Part shown: positions 1-8,939 of the stretch, one piece after another
Layout: every line of letters begins with the position of its first letter
How positions within the stretch are numbered: the stretch's first letter is position 1
Origin: Betaproteobacteria bacterium
GTDB taxonomy: Bacteria > Pseudomonadota > Gammaproteobacteria > Burkholderiales > Burkholderiaceae_C
Assembly: GCA_010030205.1 (NCBI GenBank)
Contig: RGQD01000012.1
Coordinates: 1 to 34,911 of the forward strand
Reading direction: 5' to 3'
Length of the DNA: 34,911 nucleotides
Translations under genes and position numbers: made by a program
The notes under the pieces: generated by a model
The model's input: only the letters and a program-made list of their open reading frames with translations
The model's database searches: none
What the model was told of the DNA's origin: nothing

Positions 1-90
1 ATCGGGCTTTGTGCGGCCGTGATCGCGCTGACATTCCGTCCGGTACGCGAGGCCGTATCCTTGCAGCCCCACCAGATGCAGCCCGCCTGA
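1..90 (+). CDS. C-terminal end of a possible membrane transporter (gene starts upstream of window)
   Basis: Frame 1 is open from base 1 to TGA at 88-90: IGLCAAVIALTFRPVREAVSLQPHQMQPA; a hydrophobic helix followed by a basic tail, as at the end of MFS-type proteins. Too short for a firm call. Confidence 0.35.
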   Translation: MGLCAAVIALTFRPVREAVSLQPHQMQPA

Positions 91-229
91 GGCCTCATCG
101 CGCGGTGGTGCTGCCGATGTCGATGGACGCCAGGCCAACACCAGTCGATCTACCGTACATCGGTTTTTTGCAAGCTCAGCCGTGGTGACACATCGGCTCG
201 TTGACAGACATTGACTTCAAGGACAGTTC

Positions 230-523
230 ATGATCATCGAAATCGCCCAACTGCAAGTACGACCAGGACGCGCTCAAGAATTCGAGCTTGCGTTTCACTT
301 GGCTCAAAAAATCATTTCGTCGATGCCGGGCTATATTGGACATGAGTTGCAAAGATGTATCGAGCAAGATCACCACTACATGCTCTTGGTTCGCTGGGAA
401 ACCGTAGAGCATCATGAGATTGGTTTTCGCAAGTCCGCGGGTTATCAAGAGTGGCGCCAGTTGCTACACCACTTCTATGATCCTTTCCCGACGGTCCTGC
501 ACTATTCAAAAGTTGCTGGCTAA
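230..523 (+). CDS. Antibiotic biosynthesis monooxygenase (ABM)-family small protein
   Basis: 97 aa, MIIEIAQLQVRPGRAQEFELAF...GYIGHELQRCIEQDHHYMLLVRWETVEHHEIGFRKSAGYQEWR; ABM dimeric alpha/beta-barrel pattern. Confidence 0.8.
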   Translation: MIIEIAQLQVRPGRAQEFELAFHLAQKIISSMPGYIGHELQRCIEQDHHYMLLVRWETVEHHEIGFRKSAGYQEWRQLLHHFYDPFPTVLHYSKVAG

Positions 524-594
524 ACGTTTTTTTAAGCGGTTCAAGCCCAAAAGAGTTGAGTCTGTCTTGGCCTGGCTGAGAATTTCAGGCCCAG

Positions 595-768
595 TACGGA
601 TACCGCTGTTGGCTGCTCGAGAGCTTTGCGGACAGCGAGAACTTCATCGACACTTGCTACAAGGCAGCAAACTGGCTGGCCATCGGACAGCGTCAGGGCC
701 GAGGCCGCCGGGACCGCCAACATCTGTGCGCCAAGGGCCTAGCGCACTGGCGTGCGGCACATGCTTGA
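595..768 (+). pseudogene. Remnant of a DUF4338 (DruA-like / IS-associated) protein
   Basis: Frame from 595: YGYRCWLLESFADSENFIDTCYKAANWLAIGQRQGRGRRDRQHLCAKGLAHWRAAHA*, resembling the YGYRPxLLETFVDxxRFxGTCYxAANWxxVGxTxGRGRxDR core of DUF4338. No start or N-terminal domain present. Confidence 0.6.
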
Positions 769-790
769 CCCGCCACTCAAGGCCACCGAC

Positions 791-1519
791 ATGCCAGACA
801 GCACAGACACCCCCTTCTCTTCGATGCACAGCTTGCGCGAGGGCTATTCGGCCTTGGTGCTGGGCGCCAGCGGCGCCATCGGCCAGGCCTTTGTGACAAG
901 ACTGCAGTCCGATCCGCGCTGCGCCGGCGTGACTGCGCTGTCGCGCCAGAGCGAGCCTGCCTTTGACCTCATGGACCCGTTCAGCATAGAGCGTCTGGCG
1001 CTGGTCATGGCCGCGCAACACCCGTTCCAGCTGGTGCTCGACGCCACCGGCGCGCTGACCCTCCACGGGCGCAGCCCGGAAAAACGCTTGGGCGACCTGA
1101 ACGCCCAAGCGTTGCTCGACGCCATGGCTGTCAACGCGATCGGACCTTTGCTGCTGCTCAAACAGTTGCTGCCCCGGCTCGCCAGCGGCGAGCGCGTGAT
1201 TTGGGCCAAGCTGTCGGCGAGGGTCGGCAGCATCGAGGACAACCGCAAGGGCGGCTGGTACGGCTACCGCGCGTCCAAGGCTGCGCTCAACATGCTGCTG
1301 CAGACCGCCGCGATCGAGATCGCACGCCGGCGCCCGCTGGCTGTGATTGCGGCGCTGCAGCCCGGCACGGTGCGCTCCGCGTTGAGCCAACCCTTCGTCG
1401 GCGAGCAGGCGCTTGAGCCCTTCGATTCAGCCGGCCGGCTGCTGCGCGTGCTCGATGCACTGGAGCCGAGCGGACGGGCGCAGTTCGTCGACCACGTCGG
1501 GCAAGCCATCCCTTGGTGA
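791..1519 (+). CDS. Short-chain dehydrogenase/reductase (SDR), C-factor-like
   Basis: ALVLGASGAIGQAFVTRL nucleotide-binding motif, YGYRASKAALNM catalytic YxxxK. ORF opens at 752; MPDSTDTPF at 791 is a likely start. Confidence 0.85.
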   Translation: MPDSTDTPFSSMHSLREGYSALVLGASGAIGQAFVTRLQSDPRCAGVTALSRQSEPAFDLMDPFSIERLALVMAAQHPFQLVLDATGALTLHGRSPEKRLGDLNAQALLDAMAVNAIGPLLLLKQLLPRLASGERVIWAKLSARVGSIEDNRKGGWYGYRASKAALNMLLQTAAIEIARRRPLAVIAALQPGTVRSALSQPFVGEQALEPFDSAGRLLRVLDALEPSGRAQFVDHVGQAIPW

Positions 1520-1641
1520 ATGACGGGGCAGGTCCCTAGAAATCGACAGAGCAGGCTTTGGCTGCGCTCCGCCGTTTCTTGTGGAATTTGACTTCCCAGA
1601 GGGTGCGTGGTGACGCCTGCGGCCAAGCGCGCAATGCGGGG

Positions 1642-3765
1642 CTACTGCGTGATGCCGACCTGCTGCATCATCCAGGCCATCTCGAACGCCTTGTCTTTCA
1701 AGGCGTCGTAGCGCCCAGACGCGCCCCCATGCCCGGCGGGATCCATCTTGCACTTGAGCAACAGCGCGTTGCGGTCGGTCTTGAGCGTTCGCAGTTTGGC
1801 GACGTACTTGGTGGGCTCCCAATACATCACCTGGCTGTCGTTGTAGCTCGTGGTCACCAGGATGGCCGGGTAGGCTTGCTTGCGCAGGTTGTCGTAGGGG
1901 CTGTACGCGCGCATGTAGTCGAAGGCCGGTTTCTCGTTGGGGTTGCCCCACTCGAGGTACTCGCCCACTGTCAAGGGCAGGCTGGCGTCCATCATCGTGT
2001 TCATCACATCCACGAACGGCACCGCCGCGTGAACAGCCTTGAAGAGCTCGGGGCGCAGGTTGGTGACGACACCCATCAGCAGACCCCCCGCGCTGCCACC
2101 CTCGATCACCAGACCGGCCGCTGACGTCCAGTTCGACCGGATCAGGTGGTCTGCCGTGTCGATGAAATCGGTGAAGGTATTCATTTTTTTCATCAGCTTG
2201 CCGTCGTCATGCCAAGCTTCGCCCATCTCATCGCCGCCACGGACATGAGCGATGGCGAAAGCAAAGCCGCGGTCCAGCAGGCTCAGGCGCCAACTGCCGA
2301 AACTGGCCTGTGAGCCGTAGCCGTAAGCGCCGTAGCCAGACAGCCAGAGTGGCGCCTGGCCGTCACGTGCGCGGTCCTTGCGGTAGGCGATGGACACCGG
2401 CACCTTCACGCCGTCTCTGGCCGTGATCCACAAACGTTCGGAGCTGTACTTCGACGCGTCGTAGCCGCCCAGAACCGCTTGCTGCTTGAGCAAGCTGGAC
2501 TTGCCGCTGCTCATGTCGAAGTCGAACACCGACGACGGCGTGACCAAGCTCTGGAAAGCGTAGCGAAACGCCGAGCTGTTGTATTCCGGCGTGTTCATCG
2601 GGGACGCGGCGTACGTGGTTTCGTTGAACGGCAATTCGAGCCAGCGGCCCTGGCGGAAGTCGTGGATCCGGAAACGTGACAAGCCAGCCTGCTTTTCCGC
2701 GACGACCAGATAGTCCTGGAACATCTCGACGCCTTGAATCAGCACGCCGTGACGGTGCGCGACGAACGGGGTCCACCTCGAGGGCTGGTCCATCGGCGCG
2801 GTGACGATACGAAAGTCCTTGGCCTCGCGGTTGGTTCGGATGTAGAGCAGGCCGTCGCGGTGTTCGACCTCGTACTTGTGACCTTTCTCGCGTGGCAGGA
2901 CCCGCTTGAAACTGCCATCGGGCTTGCTGGCGTCCAACATGCTTGATTCCCAGGTATCGGCGGAGGCGACTTCCAGCACCAGGTACTTGAGATCCTTGCT
3001 GCGCCCGAGATCGACCCGGAACAACTCGTCCTTCTCCTCGTGAATCAACTCTGGCTTGGCGCCGGACTTGAGCCGCCACAAGCTGTCCGACCGTTTGGAG
3101 ATCGGATGCTCGGTCGTGAAGAAGACCGTCGCGTTGTCGGTCGCCCATTGCGCACGGGTCACACGCTCGGCCAATGGTCCTTCGACTTTGCCGCTGGCCA
3201 GTGACTTGCGGTAGAGCTTGTACTGTCGGTAGCCGGTCTCGTCGATGGCGTAGACAAGCCAGGCGCCGTCGTCGGACACTTGCATGAAGCCCAGGCTTAT
3301 GAAAGCCCGGCCCTGGGCCATCTCGTTGAGGTCCAGCAACACCTGCTCTGGCGCCCGCTCGTCATAGCTCATGGCTGTCGAGGCTGGGCGGCGGCAGCGG
3401 ATCGGGTACTGCTGCCCCTCGACCGTCCGGCTGTAATAGAACCATGCCCCGCGTCGCACCGGCACATCCATATCGGTCTGCTGGTATCGGCCCAGCATTT
3501 CCTGGTAGAGCGTGTCGGTGAAAGGCGCCAGGCCTTCGGTCATGGATCGGGTGTAGGCGTTCTCGGCCTGAAGGTAGTCCAGCACGGGCGGACTGTCCTT
3601 GTCACGCAACCAGTACCAAGGGTCCTGCACAGGCTCGCCGTGCCAGGCAAAGGCATGCTCGTGCTGGGGCGCCGTCGGAGCTTGGGGATCTTGGTGCATT
3701 GATTGGGCCAGACTGATGTTGCACAGGATGAACATGGCGATGTAGCCAGTCAGAACAGATTTCAT
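1642..3765 (-). CDS. S9 prolyl oligopeptidase family (oligopeptidase B-like), with N-terminal signal peptide
   Basis: 707 aa; DPYxWLRD-type start (QDPWYWLRDKDSPPVLDYLQAENAYT), WLSGYGAYGYGSQASF, IEGGSAGGLLMGVVTNLRPELF catalytic Ser motif, DPAGHGGASGRYD catalytic His; N-term MKSVLTGYIAMFILCNISLAQS. Confidence 0.93.
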   Translation of the reverse strand: MKSVLTGYIAMFILCNISLAQSMHQDPQAPTAPQHEHAFAWHGEPVQDPWYWLRDKDSPPVLDYLQAENAYTRSMTEGLAPFTDTLYQEMLGRYQQTDMDVPVRRGAWFYYSRTVEGQQYPIRCRRPASTAMSYDERAPEQVLLDLNEMAQGRAFISLGFMQVSDDGAWLVYAIDETGYRQYKLYRKSLASGKVEGPLAERVTRAQWATDNATVFFTTEHPISKRSDSLWRLKSGAKPELIHEEKDELFRVDLGRSKDLKYLVLEVASADTWESSMLDASKPDGSFKRVLPREKGHKYEVEHRDGLLYIRTNREAKDFRIVTAPMDQPSRWTPFVAHRHGVLIQGVEMFQDYLVVAEKQAGLSRFRIHDFRQGRWLELPFNETTYAASPMNTPEYNSSAFRYAFQSLVTPSSVFDFDMSSGKSSLLKQQAVLGGYDASKYSSERLWITARDGVKVPVSIAYRKDRARDGQAPLWLSGYGAYGYGSQASFGSWRLSLLDRGFAFAIAHVRGGDEMGEAWHDDGKLMKKMNTFTDFIDTADHLIRSNWTSAAGLVIEGGSAGGLLMGVVTNLRPELFKAVHAAVPFVDVMNTMMDASLPLTVGEYLEWGNPNEKPAFDYMRAYSPYDNLRKQAYPAILVTTSYNDSQVMYWEPTKYVAKLRTLKTDRNALLLKCKMDPAGHGGASGRYDALKDKAFEMAWMMQQVGITQ

Positions 3766-3948
3766 CGGTTTTCATCGGACAAATTCGTTCGGTAGCATGC
3801 CACAATCGATGTGGGAGCGGACAGCCCAGCGCAGGTTCCCTGGGGAGTCGTCCCTGGCGCCACCGCGAAGCGCCCGCCGCGCCTGATCGCCGTCGCTCAA
3901 CCAAGCCGATCCGTCACTCGGAGCGCCTTGGTAGTTCTTGTGCCCGGC

Positions 3949-4008
3949 TTGCCAGCCTCTTTGCCAGCCTTTTTGCCAGCCTGTTTGCAAGCCTCTTTGC
4001 CTGCTCCT
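3949..4008. repeat. Imperfect 12-bp tandem repeat, about 5 units
   Basis: TTGCCAGCCTCT / TTGCCAGCCTTT / TTGCCAGCCTGT / TTGCAAGCCTCT / TTGCCTGCTCCT read directly at 3949-4008. Confidence 0.9.
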
Positions 4009-4202
4009 CGCCGCGATCGCCGCTGTACGTCGTCCCCCTCCACCGCAGCCGCAGGTCGGATTTGAAGTGGGTCAGGATCGCCCCAAAATTGCCGATTGAA
4101 CCCGCTGCTGTCATCGCGATACCATGTGCAGGCTTGGCGCAGCAACGCCTTGCCTGCGCCCGAGGCTGAGGTTCAGCCATCCATCAAACACAGGAGACCG
4201 AA

Positions 4203-4553
4203 ATGCGATTGACCATTACCGAAGGCCATTTCACGACCAAGGAGCAAGCCCTGGCGGAGATCACCAAGCTCGGATGGCATGCGATCGAAAAGACCTTCTC
4301 AGCAGAGAATGATTTGCATTGGCATGACTTCGATGCCGTGGCCTATGTGCTCGAGGGAACTGCCAGCGCGGAGCTCGAAGACGGCACGGTAGAGCATGCG
4401 GCCGTGGGTTGTCGCGTCGCTGCGCCCGCGGGTCTCGTGCATCGCAATGTCGGCCCGGACTGGCACGGGATCGTCGCGTTCAGCGTGCACCCCTCTCTGT
4501 TCACCCAGCCGCTGAACAAACCATTGGCCAACCGGCTTTCGGTGCACCGCTGA
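4203..4553 (+). CDS. Cupin-domain protein
   Basis: 116 aa; LHWHDFDAVAYVLEGTASAELEDGTVEHAAVGCRVAAPAGLVHRNV has the cupin metal-site pattern; AGGAGA SD upstream. Confidence 0.8.
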   Translation: MRLTITEGHFTTKEQALAEITKLGWHAIEKTFSAENDLHWHDFDAVAYVLEGTASAELEDGTVEHAAVGCRVAAPAGLVHRNVGPDWHGIVAFSVHPSLFTQPLNKPLANRLSVHR

Positions 4554-4976
4554 TAGTGGCCGGTGCGCAGCAAGCCGATGGCATCGCTGCACAAGACCAG
4601 GCGCCAGGCTCTAGATCAGGTCATCGCCTGGGTGCGTGTTGCTGCTGGTTTAGCTTGCGCGCGCCCAACTGACAGCGAAAATTCGCGGCTGGCATTCTGG
4701 ATGCTACGCGGCGATATCGAGGGCTGGCGCTGGTTTACATAGGCCTAAATCAATGGGTGAGCGTACTTACGCAGTATCTTGATGTCAGGCTGACGGGTCG
4801 TCATCATGACGCCCTTGAGAAGCCCGCCGGACCTGCTTCGCCGGCCAGTGGGCCTGAAGTTGCCGGCGCCGAGCGGGCCGATGCCTATCAATCGGCCGCC
4901 ACCTGAGTCGGAACTTTTTTCGAATTCGCAGCCAGAGTCAAGCTTCCCTGACAGCCTGTCTGAGCCATTGGGGCCG

Positions 4977-5450
4977 TCAGTAGCCGGGCGACACGCTTTT
5001 GTTGCCAGCAGCTTTGTAGCGGGCAATCGCTTTCTTGAGGTTGGTGTACTCGCTGCAAGGTAAGGCGCAGATCTTGTCGAGCGCGGCCAGGCGCTTTTCG
5101 GCCATCGCCAAGTCTCCCTTCATCAAGTACAACTCACCCGAGTACTCGAGCGTTCCACGGTGGCGAGGGTCGATACGCAATGCGTCGTCGTAAAACTTCT
5201 CCGATGCGTCGAGGTCTGGGGTCTTGGCCTTGCGCAGGCTGTAGCCCATCAGGTTGTTCCATTCGGCGCTGCCGGTGTCATTGACACGTTTGAGCTCTTC
5301 GATCGCACGGTCCCACTGTTTGGCTTCGATTTGGGCGCGTACTGCATCCAGCTTGTCTTGCGGTTCGGGCGTAGACGGAGCCGCGAAGGCGCTGGTCATG
5401 CAAAGGGCTAAAAGGCTGGTACGAAGGATGCGACTCAGGTCGTGGTTCAT
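4977..5450 (-). CDS. Secreted tetratricopeptide-repeat protein
   Basis: Signal peptide MNHDLSRILRTSLLALCMTSAFAAP; repeats such as WNNLMGYSLRKAKTPDLDASEKFYDDALRIDPRHRGTLEYSGELYLMKGDLAMAEKRL. Confidence 0.85.
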   Translation of the reverse strand: MNHDLSRILRTSLLALCMTSAFAAPSTPEPQDKLDAVRAQIEAKQWDRAIEELKRVNDTGSAEWNNLMGYSLRKAKTPDLDASEKFYDDALRIDPRHRGTLEYSGELYLMKGDLAMAEKRLAALDKICALPCSEYTNLKKAIARYKAAGNKSVSPGY

Positions 5451-5477
5451 GGTGCTTGCTTTCTGCTGGTGCGGACT

Positions 5478-5652
5478 TCAGAAATTCTGACGCGAGGTGG
5501 CGTTCTTGCAGATGATGTCGAGCACTTCCTCGTCAATCTTCTTCTTGACAATGACACCGTTGAAGCTGTCGCTCGGGCGCCTGCCCTGGGCAGGCGATGA
5601 CGGAATCACTGGGTTCACGGCTGCACAACCCAGTGCTAGGGTGAAGTCCGCC
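5478..5652 (-). pseudogene. Possible 5'-truncated small (lipo)protein
   Basis: Open reading to TGA at 5478: TLALGCAAVNPVIPSSPAQGRRPSDSFNGVIVKKKIDEEVLDIICKNATSRQNF; lies directly after the CaiB stop with no convincing start or full signal sequence. Confidence 0.35.
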
Positions 5653-5655
5653 TGC

Positions 5656-6864
5656 CTATCGCTGCTCCACCACGCGGTCGCGCAGCAGCGCCCCGAGCTC
5701 CTTTTCTGCAAACCCGGCGTCGCGAAGCACAGCCTCAGTGTGCTCGCCAATGCGCGGCGACGCTGCCACCGGCCGGCGCATCGCATGCACTGGGATGCCG
5801 GCGAATGCCACGGCGCCGACACCCGGCTGCTCTAGCGTCTGGAACGTGCCGAGGTGGCGCGCCTGGGGATGGTCGATGCACTGCGAGTAGCTGCGCACCG
5901 GCGCATGCAGCAGGTCGTGCGCCTTGAACTTCACGACCCAGTGCGCCACCGGCATCCGGCGAATGACATCGGCCACCATCCCGTTGATCAGGTGCCTGTG
6001 ATCGAGTCGGCTTGCCGCGTCAGCGAAGCGTGGATCCTGCGCCCAGGCGGGCTCGCCCAAGGCCAGGCAGATGCGGCCGAACTGCTCGTTGTTCAGTGTG
6101 ACCAAGTTCACCGCTCCGTCGGCCGCCTCGTAGGTGCCGTTGGGGGCTGACGGCGGGACCACGGGCTTGCGCTCGTTGTCCGGTGCCATCGAGTATTCGA
6201 CGAAGTTGCACACCAGCGTGGCCGCGCAGGTCTCCATCAGATTGACCTCGATGTGCTCGCCCTGGCCGTCCGTGGCGCGGCGGTAGAGCGCTGCGGCCAC
6301 CGCCTGTGCCGCGTAGAGGCCAGAATTCATGTCGGCCAGGTACAGCCCGATCTTGCGCGGCGCCTCGCCGCCCCGGTTGGCGAACATCAGGCCGGCGTCG
6401 GCCTGCACCACCGAATCCGTGGCGGGCGCACCCGCATACGGCCCGTGGTCGCCGTATCCGGAGATCGATACAAAAACGAGTTCGGGCCGGGTCCTGCGCA
6501 TCGCGACCGGGTCCAGGCCCAACCGCGCAGCCACGCCTGGGCGAAAATTTTCGACGATCACATCGGCCTGCGCTGCCAGCTTTGCGAGCACCGCGCGGCC
6601 TTCGGGTCGGCTGGCATCGACGCAGATGTCGCGCTTGCCGCCATTGAAGGCCACCGACAGCGAACTGGCGCCCTCGCGCAGCACACCCATGCCGCGCGCC
6701 CAGTCGCCTGCGGGCGGCTCTACCTTGATGACATCCGCACCCTGCTGCCACAGCACGTGCGCGCAGTACGGGCCGGAGATCCCCTGGCTCACGTCCAGCA
6801 CGCGCAGGCCAGCGAAGGGAAGGGCGCGGACCGGCGCGCCGGCGGATGAGGGACTGGGTTGCAT
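5656..6864 (-). CDS. CaiB/BaiF (family III) CoA-transferase
   Basis: 402 aa; LPFAGLRVLDVSQGISGPYCAHVLWQQGADVIKVEPPAGDWAR, DVIVENFRPGVAARLGLD, IGLYLADMNSGLYAAQ (catalytic Asp region). Confidence 0.93.
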   Translation of the reverse strand: MQPSPSSAGAPVRALPFAGLRVLDVSQGISGPYCAHVLWQQGADVIKVEPPAGDWARGMGVLREGASSLSVAFNGGKRDICVDASRPEGRAVLAKLAAQADVIVENFRPGVAARLGLDPVAMRRTRPELVFVSISGYGDHGPYAGAPATDSVVQADAGLMFANRGGEAPRKIGLYLADMNSGLYAAQAVAAALYRRATDGQGEHIEVNLMETCAATLVCNFVEYSMAPDNERKPVVPPSAPNGTYEAADGAVNLVTLNNEQFGRICLALGEPAWAQDPRFADAASRLDHRHLINGMVADVIRRMPVAHWVVKFKAHDLLHAPVRSYSQCIDHPQARHLGTFQTLEQPGVGAVAFAGIPVHAMRRPVAASPRIGEHTEAVLRDAGFAEKELGALLRDRVVEQR

Positions 6865-7062
6865 GGCGCTCTCGTCGACAAGTGGAATGGCGACGTGGGT
6901 AACGCAGCCGAGGCCCGAAGTGTACGGTTACCATTGCTGACGAAACAGAATCATGATCGGCGCTCTAAATTGCGCCGCAGACGATTTTCATTCGCGCTCG
7001 GATGCTCTTGCGCCCGAATACCCGCGGCAGTTGTGAATCACCCCGAAGAGTCGAGACCGCAC

Positions 7063-7824
7063 ATGAGCGACAAGATACTGGTCGAAAAAAACGGTCCAGT
7101 CACCACGTTGATCATCAACCGCCCGCAAGCGCGTAACGCGCTGGACCGTGAGGCGTCGCTGCTGCTGGCTGATGCCATCCGCGCCTTCGAGGCCGACCCG
7201 CTGGCCCGGGTGGCGGTGCTCACCGGCGCGCAGGGAAACTTCTGCGCCGGCGCCGACCTCAAGGAACTGGCGTCGGGCGTCGACTATGTGCCCTGGGCGG
7301 GCAGCGCGCAGGGCCCACTGCACCGTGCCGCAAGCAAACCGGTGATCGCAGCGGTGGCAGGTCATGCCTGCGCGGGCGGTCTGGGTGTGGCCTTGTGGTG
7401 TGACCTGCGGGTGGCCGAAAAGAGCGCGTCGTTCGCGGTGCTCTCGCGCCGCTGGGGCGTGCCAATGAGCGACGGGACCACGGTGAGGCTGCCGCGCATC
7501 ATCGGCCAGGGCCGGGCGCTTGACATGCTGCTGACAGCGCGCAGCATCGGCGGCGAGGAAGCCGAGCGCATCGGCCTGGCCAATCTCGTGGTGGCTGATG
7601 GCACGGCACTCGCCGAGGCGCAGGCGCTGGCGCTGCGGATCGCGCAGTTCCCGGAGCTTGCGATGCGCACCGACCGGCAGTCGGCCTACGAGCAGGCCGA
7701 CCTGCCGATCGGCGAGGCGATCGCGCGCGAACTGGAACTGGCCACCGAGGCGCGCCAGGCTCAGGCCGTGTCGGGCGCCGCGCGCTTTGCCTCCGGCGCC
7801 GGCCGTCACGGCAAGGTGGGCTGA
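7063..7824 (+). CDS. Enoyl-CoA hydratase/isomerase (crotonase family)
   Basis: MSDKILVEKNGPVTTLIINRPQARNALDREAS..., GAQGNFCAGADLKEL oxyanion-hole motif, AVAGHACAGGLGVALWCDLRVAEKSASFAVLSRRWGVP. Confidence 0.93.
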   Translation: MSDKILVEKNGPVTTLIINRPQARNALDREASLLLADAIRAFEADPLARVAVLTGAQGNFCAGADLKELASGVDYVPWAGSAQGPLHRAASKPVIAAVAGHACAGGLGVALWCDLRVAEKSASFAVLSRRWGVPMSDGTTVRLPRIIGQGRALDMLLTARSIGGEEAERIGLANLVVADGTALAEAQALALRIAQFPELAMRTDRQSAYEQADLPIGEAIARELELATEARQAQAVSGAARFASGAGRHGKVG

Positions 7825-7887
7825 TGCGCGCGGGCACCTGCCGCGAGTTCGGCTGATGCGCGCGGTGGTCTGCCGAGAGTTCGGCGA
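7824..7887 (+). repeat. Imperfect 32-bp tandem duplication spanning the oxidoreductase start; first copy is a 10-codon ORF
   Basis: ATGCGCGCGGGCACCTGCCGCGAGTTCGGCTG (7824-7855) versus ATGCGCGCGGTGGTCTGCCGAGAGTTCGGCGA (7856-7887). First copy encodes MRAGTCREFG* (7824-7856); second starts MRAVVCREFGDP. Confidence 0.9.
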
Positions 7888-8893
7888 TCCGGCTTCGGTC
7901 CGGGTCGAGAATCTTCCCGAACCGGTCGCCGATGGTGAGCGCGTGCGCATCGCGGTCTGCGCCAGCGGGCTGAGCTTCGCCAATCTGCTGGCACTGCAAG
8001 GCCGACACCAGAACCGCGCCGAACTCCCTTTTACGCCGGGCACTGACGTGAGCGGTGTGGTCGTCGAGTGCGGCCCTGACGTCACGCGATTTCGCCCCGG
8101 TGACCGTGTGGCGGCGGCCCTGCGCCGGGACGGCTTCGCCGAGCAGGTGGTCGTCCCGCAGCGCACCGTATGGGTATTGCCCGACACGATAGACCACGAC
8201 GCTGCGGTCCAGTTCCCGGTGATGTACGGCACGGCCTACGCGGCGCTCGCCTGGCGGGCGCGTGTGCAGCCGGGCGAAACCGTTCTGGTGCACGGCGCGG
8301 CGGGCGGCAGTGGCATGGCTGCGGTTCAGGTGGCCCGGTGCCTGGGTGCGCGCGTGGTGGCCATCGTCGGCTCAGCGGACAAAGCACAGGCCTGCTCGAA
8401 GCTTGGCGCCGATCTCGTGGTCAACCACCGCGAGACATCATTTCGCGACGCTGTGCTGGCGTTCACCGACGGGCGCGGCGCAGACGTGGTGTTCGACCCC
8501 GTGGGCGGCGACACGTTCATGGAGTCCACCCGTTGCATTGCGCCGGATGGGCGTCTGGTGGTGGTGGGCTTCGCCGGCGGAACCATCGCGCAGTTGGCGA
8601 CCAACATCGCGCTGGTCAAGAATTTCGACGTGATCGGTCTCTACTGGGGCCAATACCTGAACTGGGGCCGGGTCCCTTCGCATCCGCACGACGAGACGCG
8701 AGTACGTGAAGCGATGAACACGATGTTCGGATGGCATGCGCAGGGACGGCTACAGCCGTGGCTTCATGCTCGCCACCGGCTGGATGACTTCGCCGCGGCG
8801 CTGGCAGCGCTGGCCGCGCGTGAGGCCGTCGGTCGCGTGGTGCTCAACCCCTTCACCGAGGCCAACATCCGGCGACATTGGAATCTTCTGTGA
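7856..8893 (+). CDS. Zinc-independent MDR family NADPH:quinone oxidoreductase
   Basis: MRAVVCREFGDPASVRVENLPEPVADGERVRI..., GETVLVHGAAGGSGMAAVQVARCLGARVVAIVGSADK NADP-binding motif, GRGADVVFDPVGGD. Confidence 0.92.
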   Translation: MRAVVCREFGDPASVRVENLPEPVADGERVRIAVCASGLSFANLLALQGRHQNRAELPFTPGTDVSGVVVECGPDVTRFRPGDRVAAALRRDGFAEQVVVPQRTVWVLPDTIDHDAAVQFPVMYGTAYAALAWRARVQPGETVLVHGAAGGSGMAAVQVARCLGARVVAIVGSADKAQACSKLGADLVVNHRETSFRDAVLAFTDGRGADVVFDPVGGDTFMESTRCIAPDGRLVVVGFAGGTIAQLATNIALVKNFDVIGLYWGQYLNWGRVPSHPHDETRVREAMNTMFGWHAQGRLQPWLHARHRLDDFAAALAALAAREAVGRVVLNPFTEANIRRHWNLL

Positions 8894-8939
8894 CACGGTG
8901 GTGCGCGATCCACACGGACGCAACAAATTAGGGGGCGCG

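Noticed and set aside
644-1390. 248-aa minus-strand ORF
   Set aside because: Antisense to the SDR gene; no recognisable domain.
4745-5026. Minus-strand ORF ending ...KGVMMTTRQPDIKILRKYAHPLI
   Set aside because: Possible gene debris but no family recognised, and part overlaps the TPR gene; not supportable as a feature.
6988-8232. 414-aa and 264-aa minus-strand ORFs
   Set aside because: Antisense to the enoyl-CoA hydratase and oxidoreductase; low-complexity Arg/Pro-rich translations.
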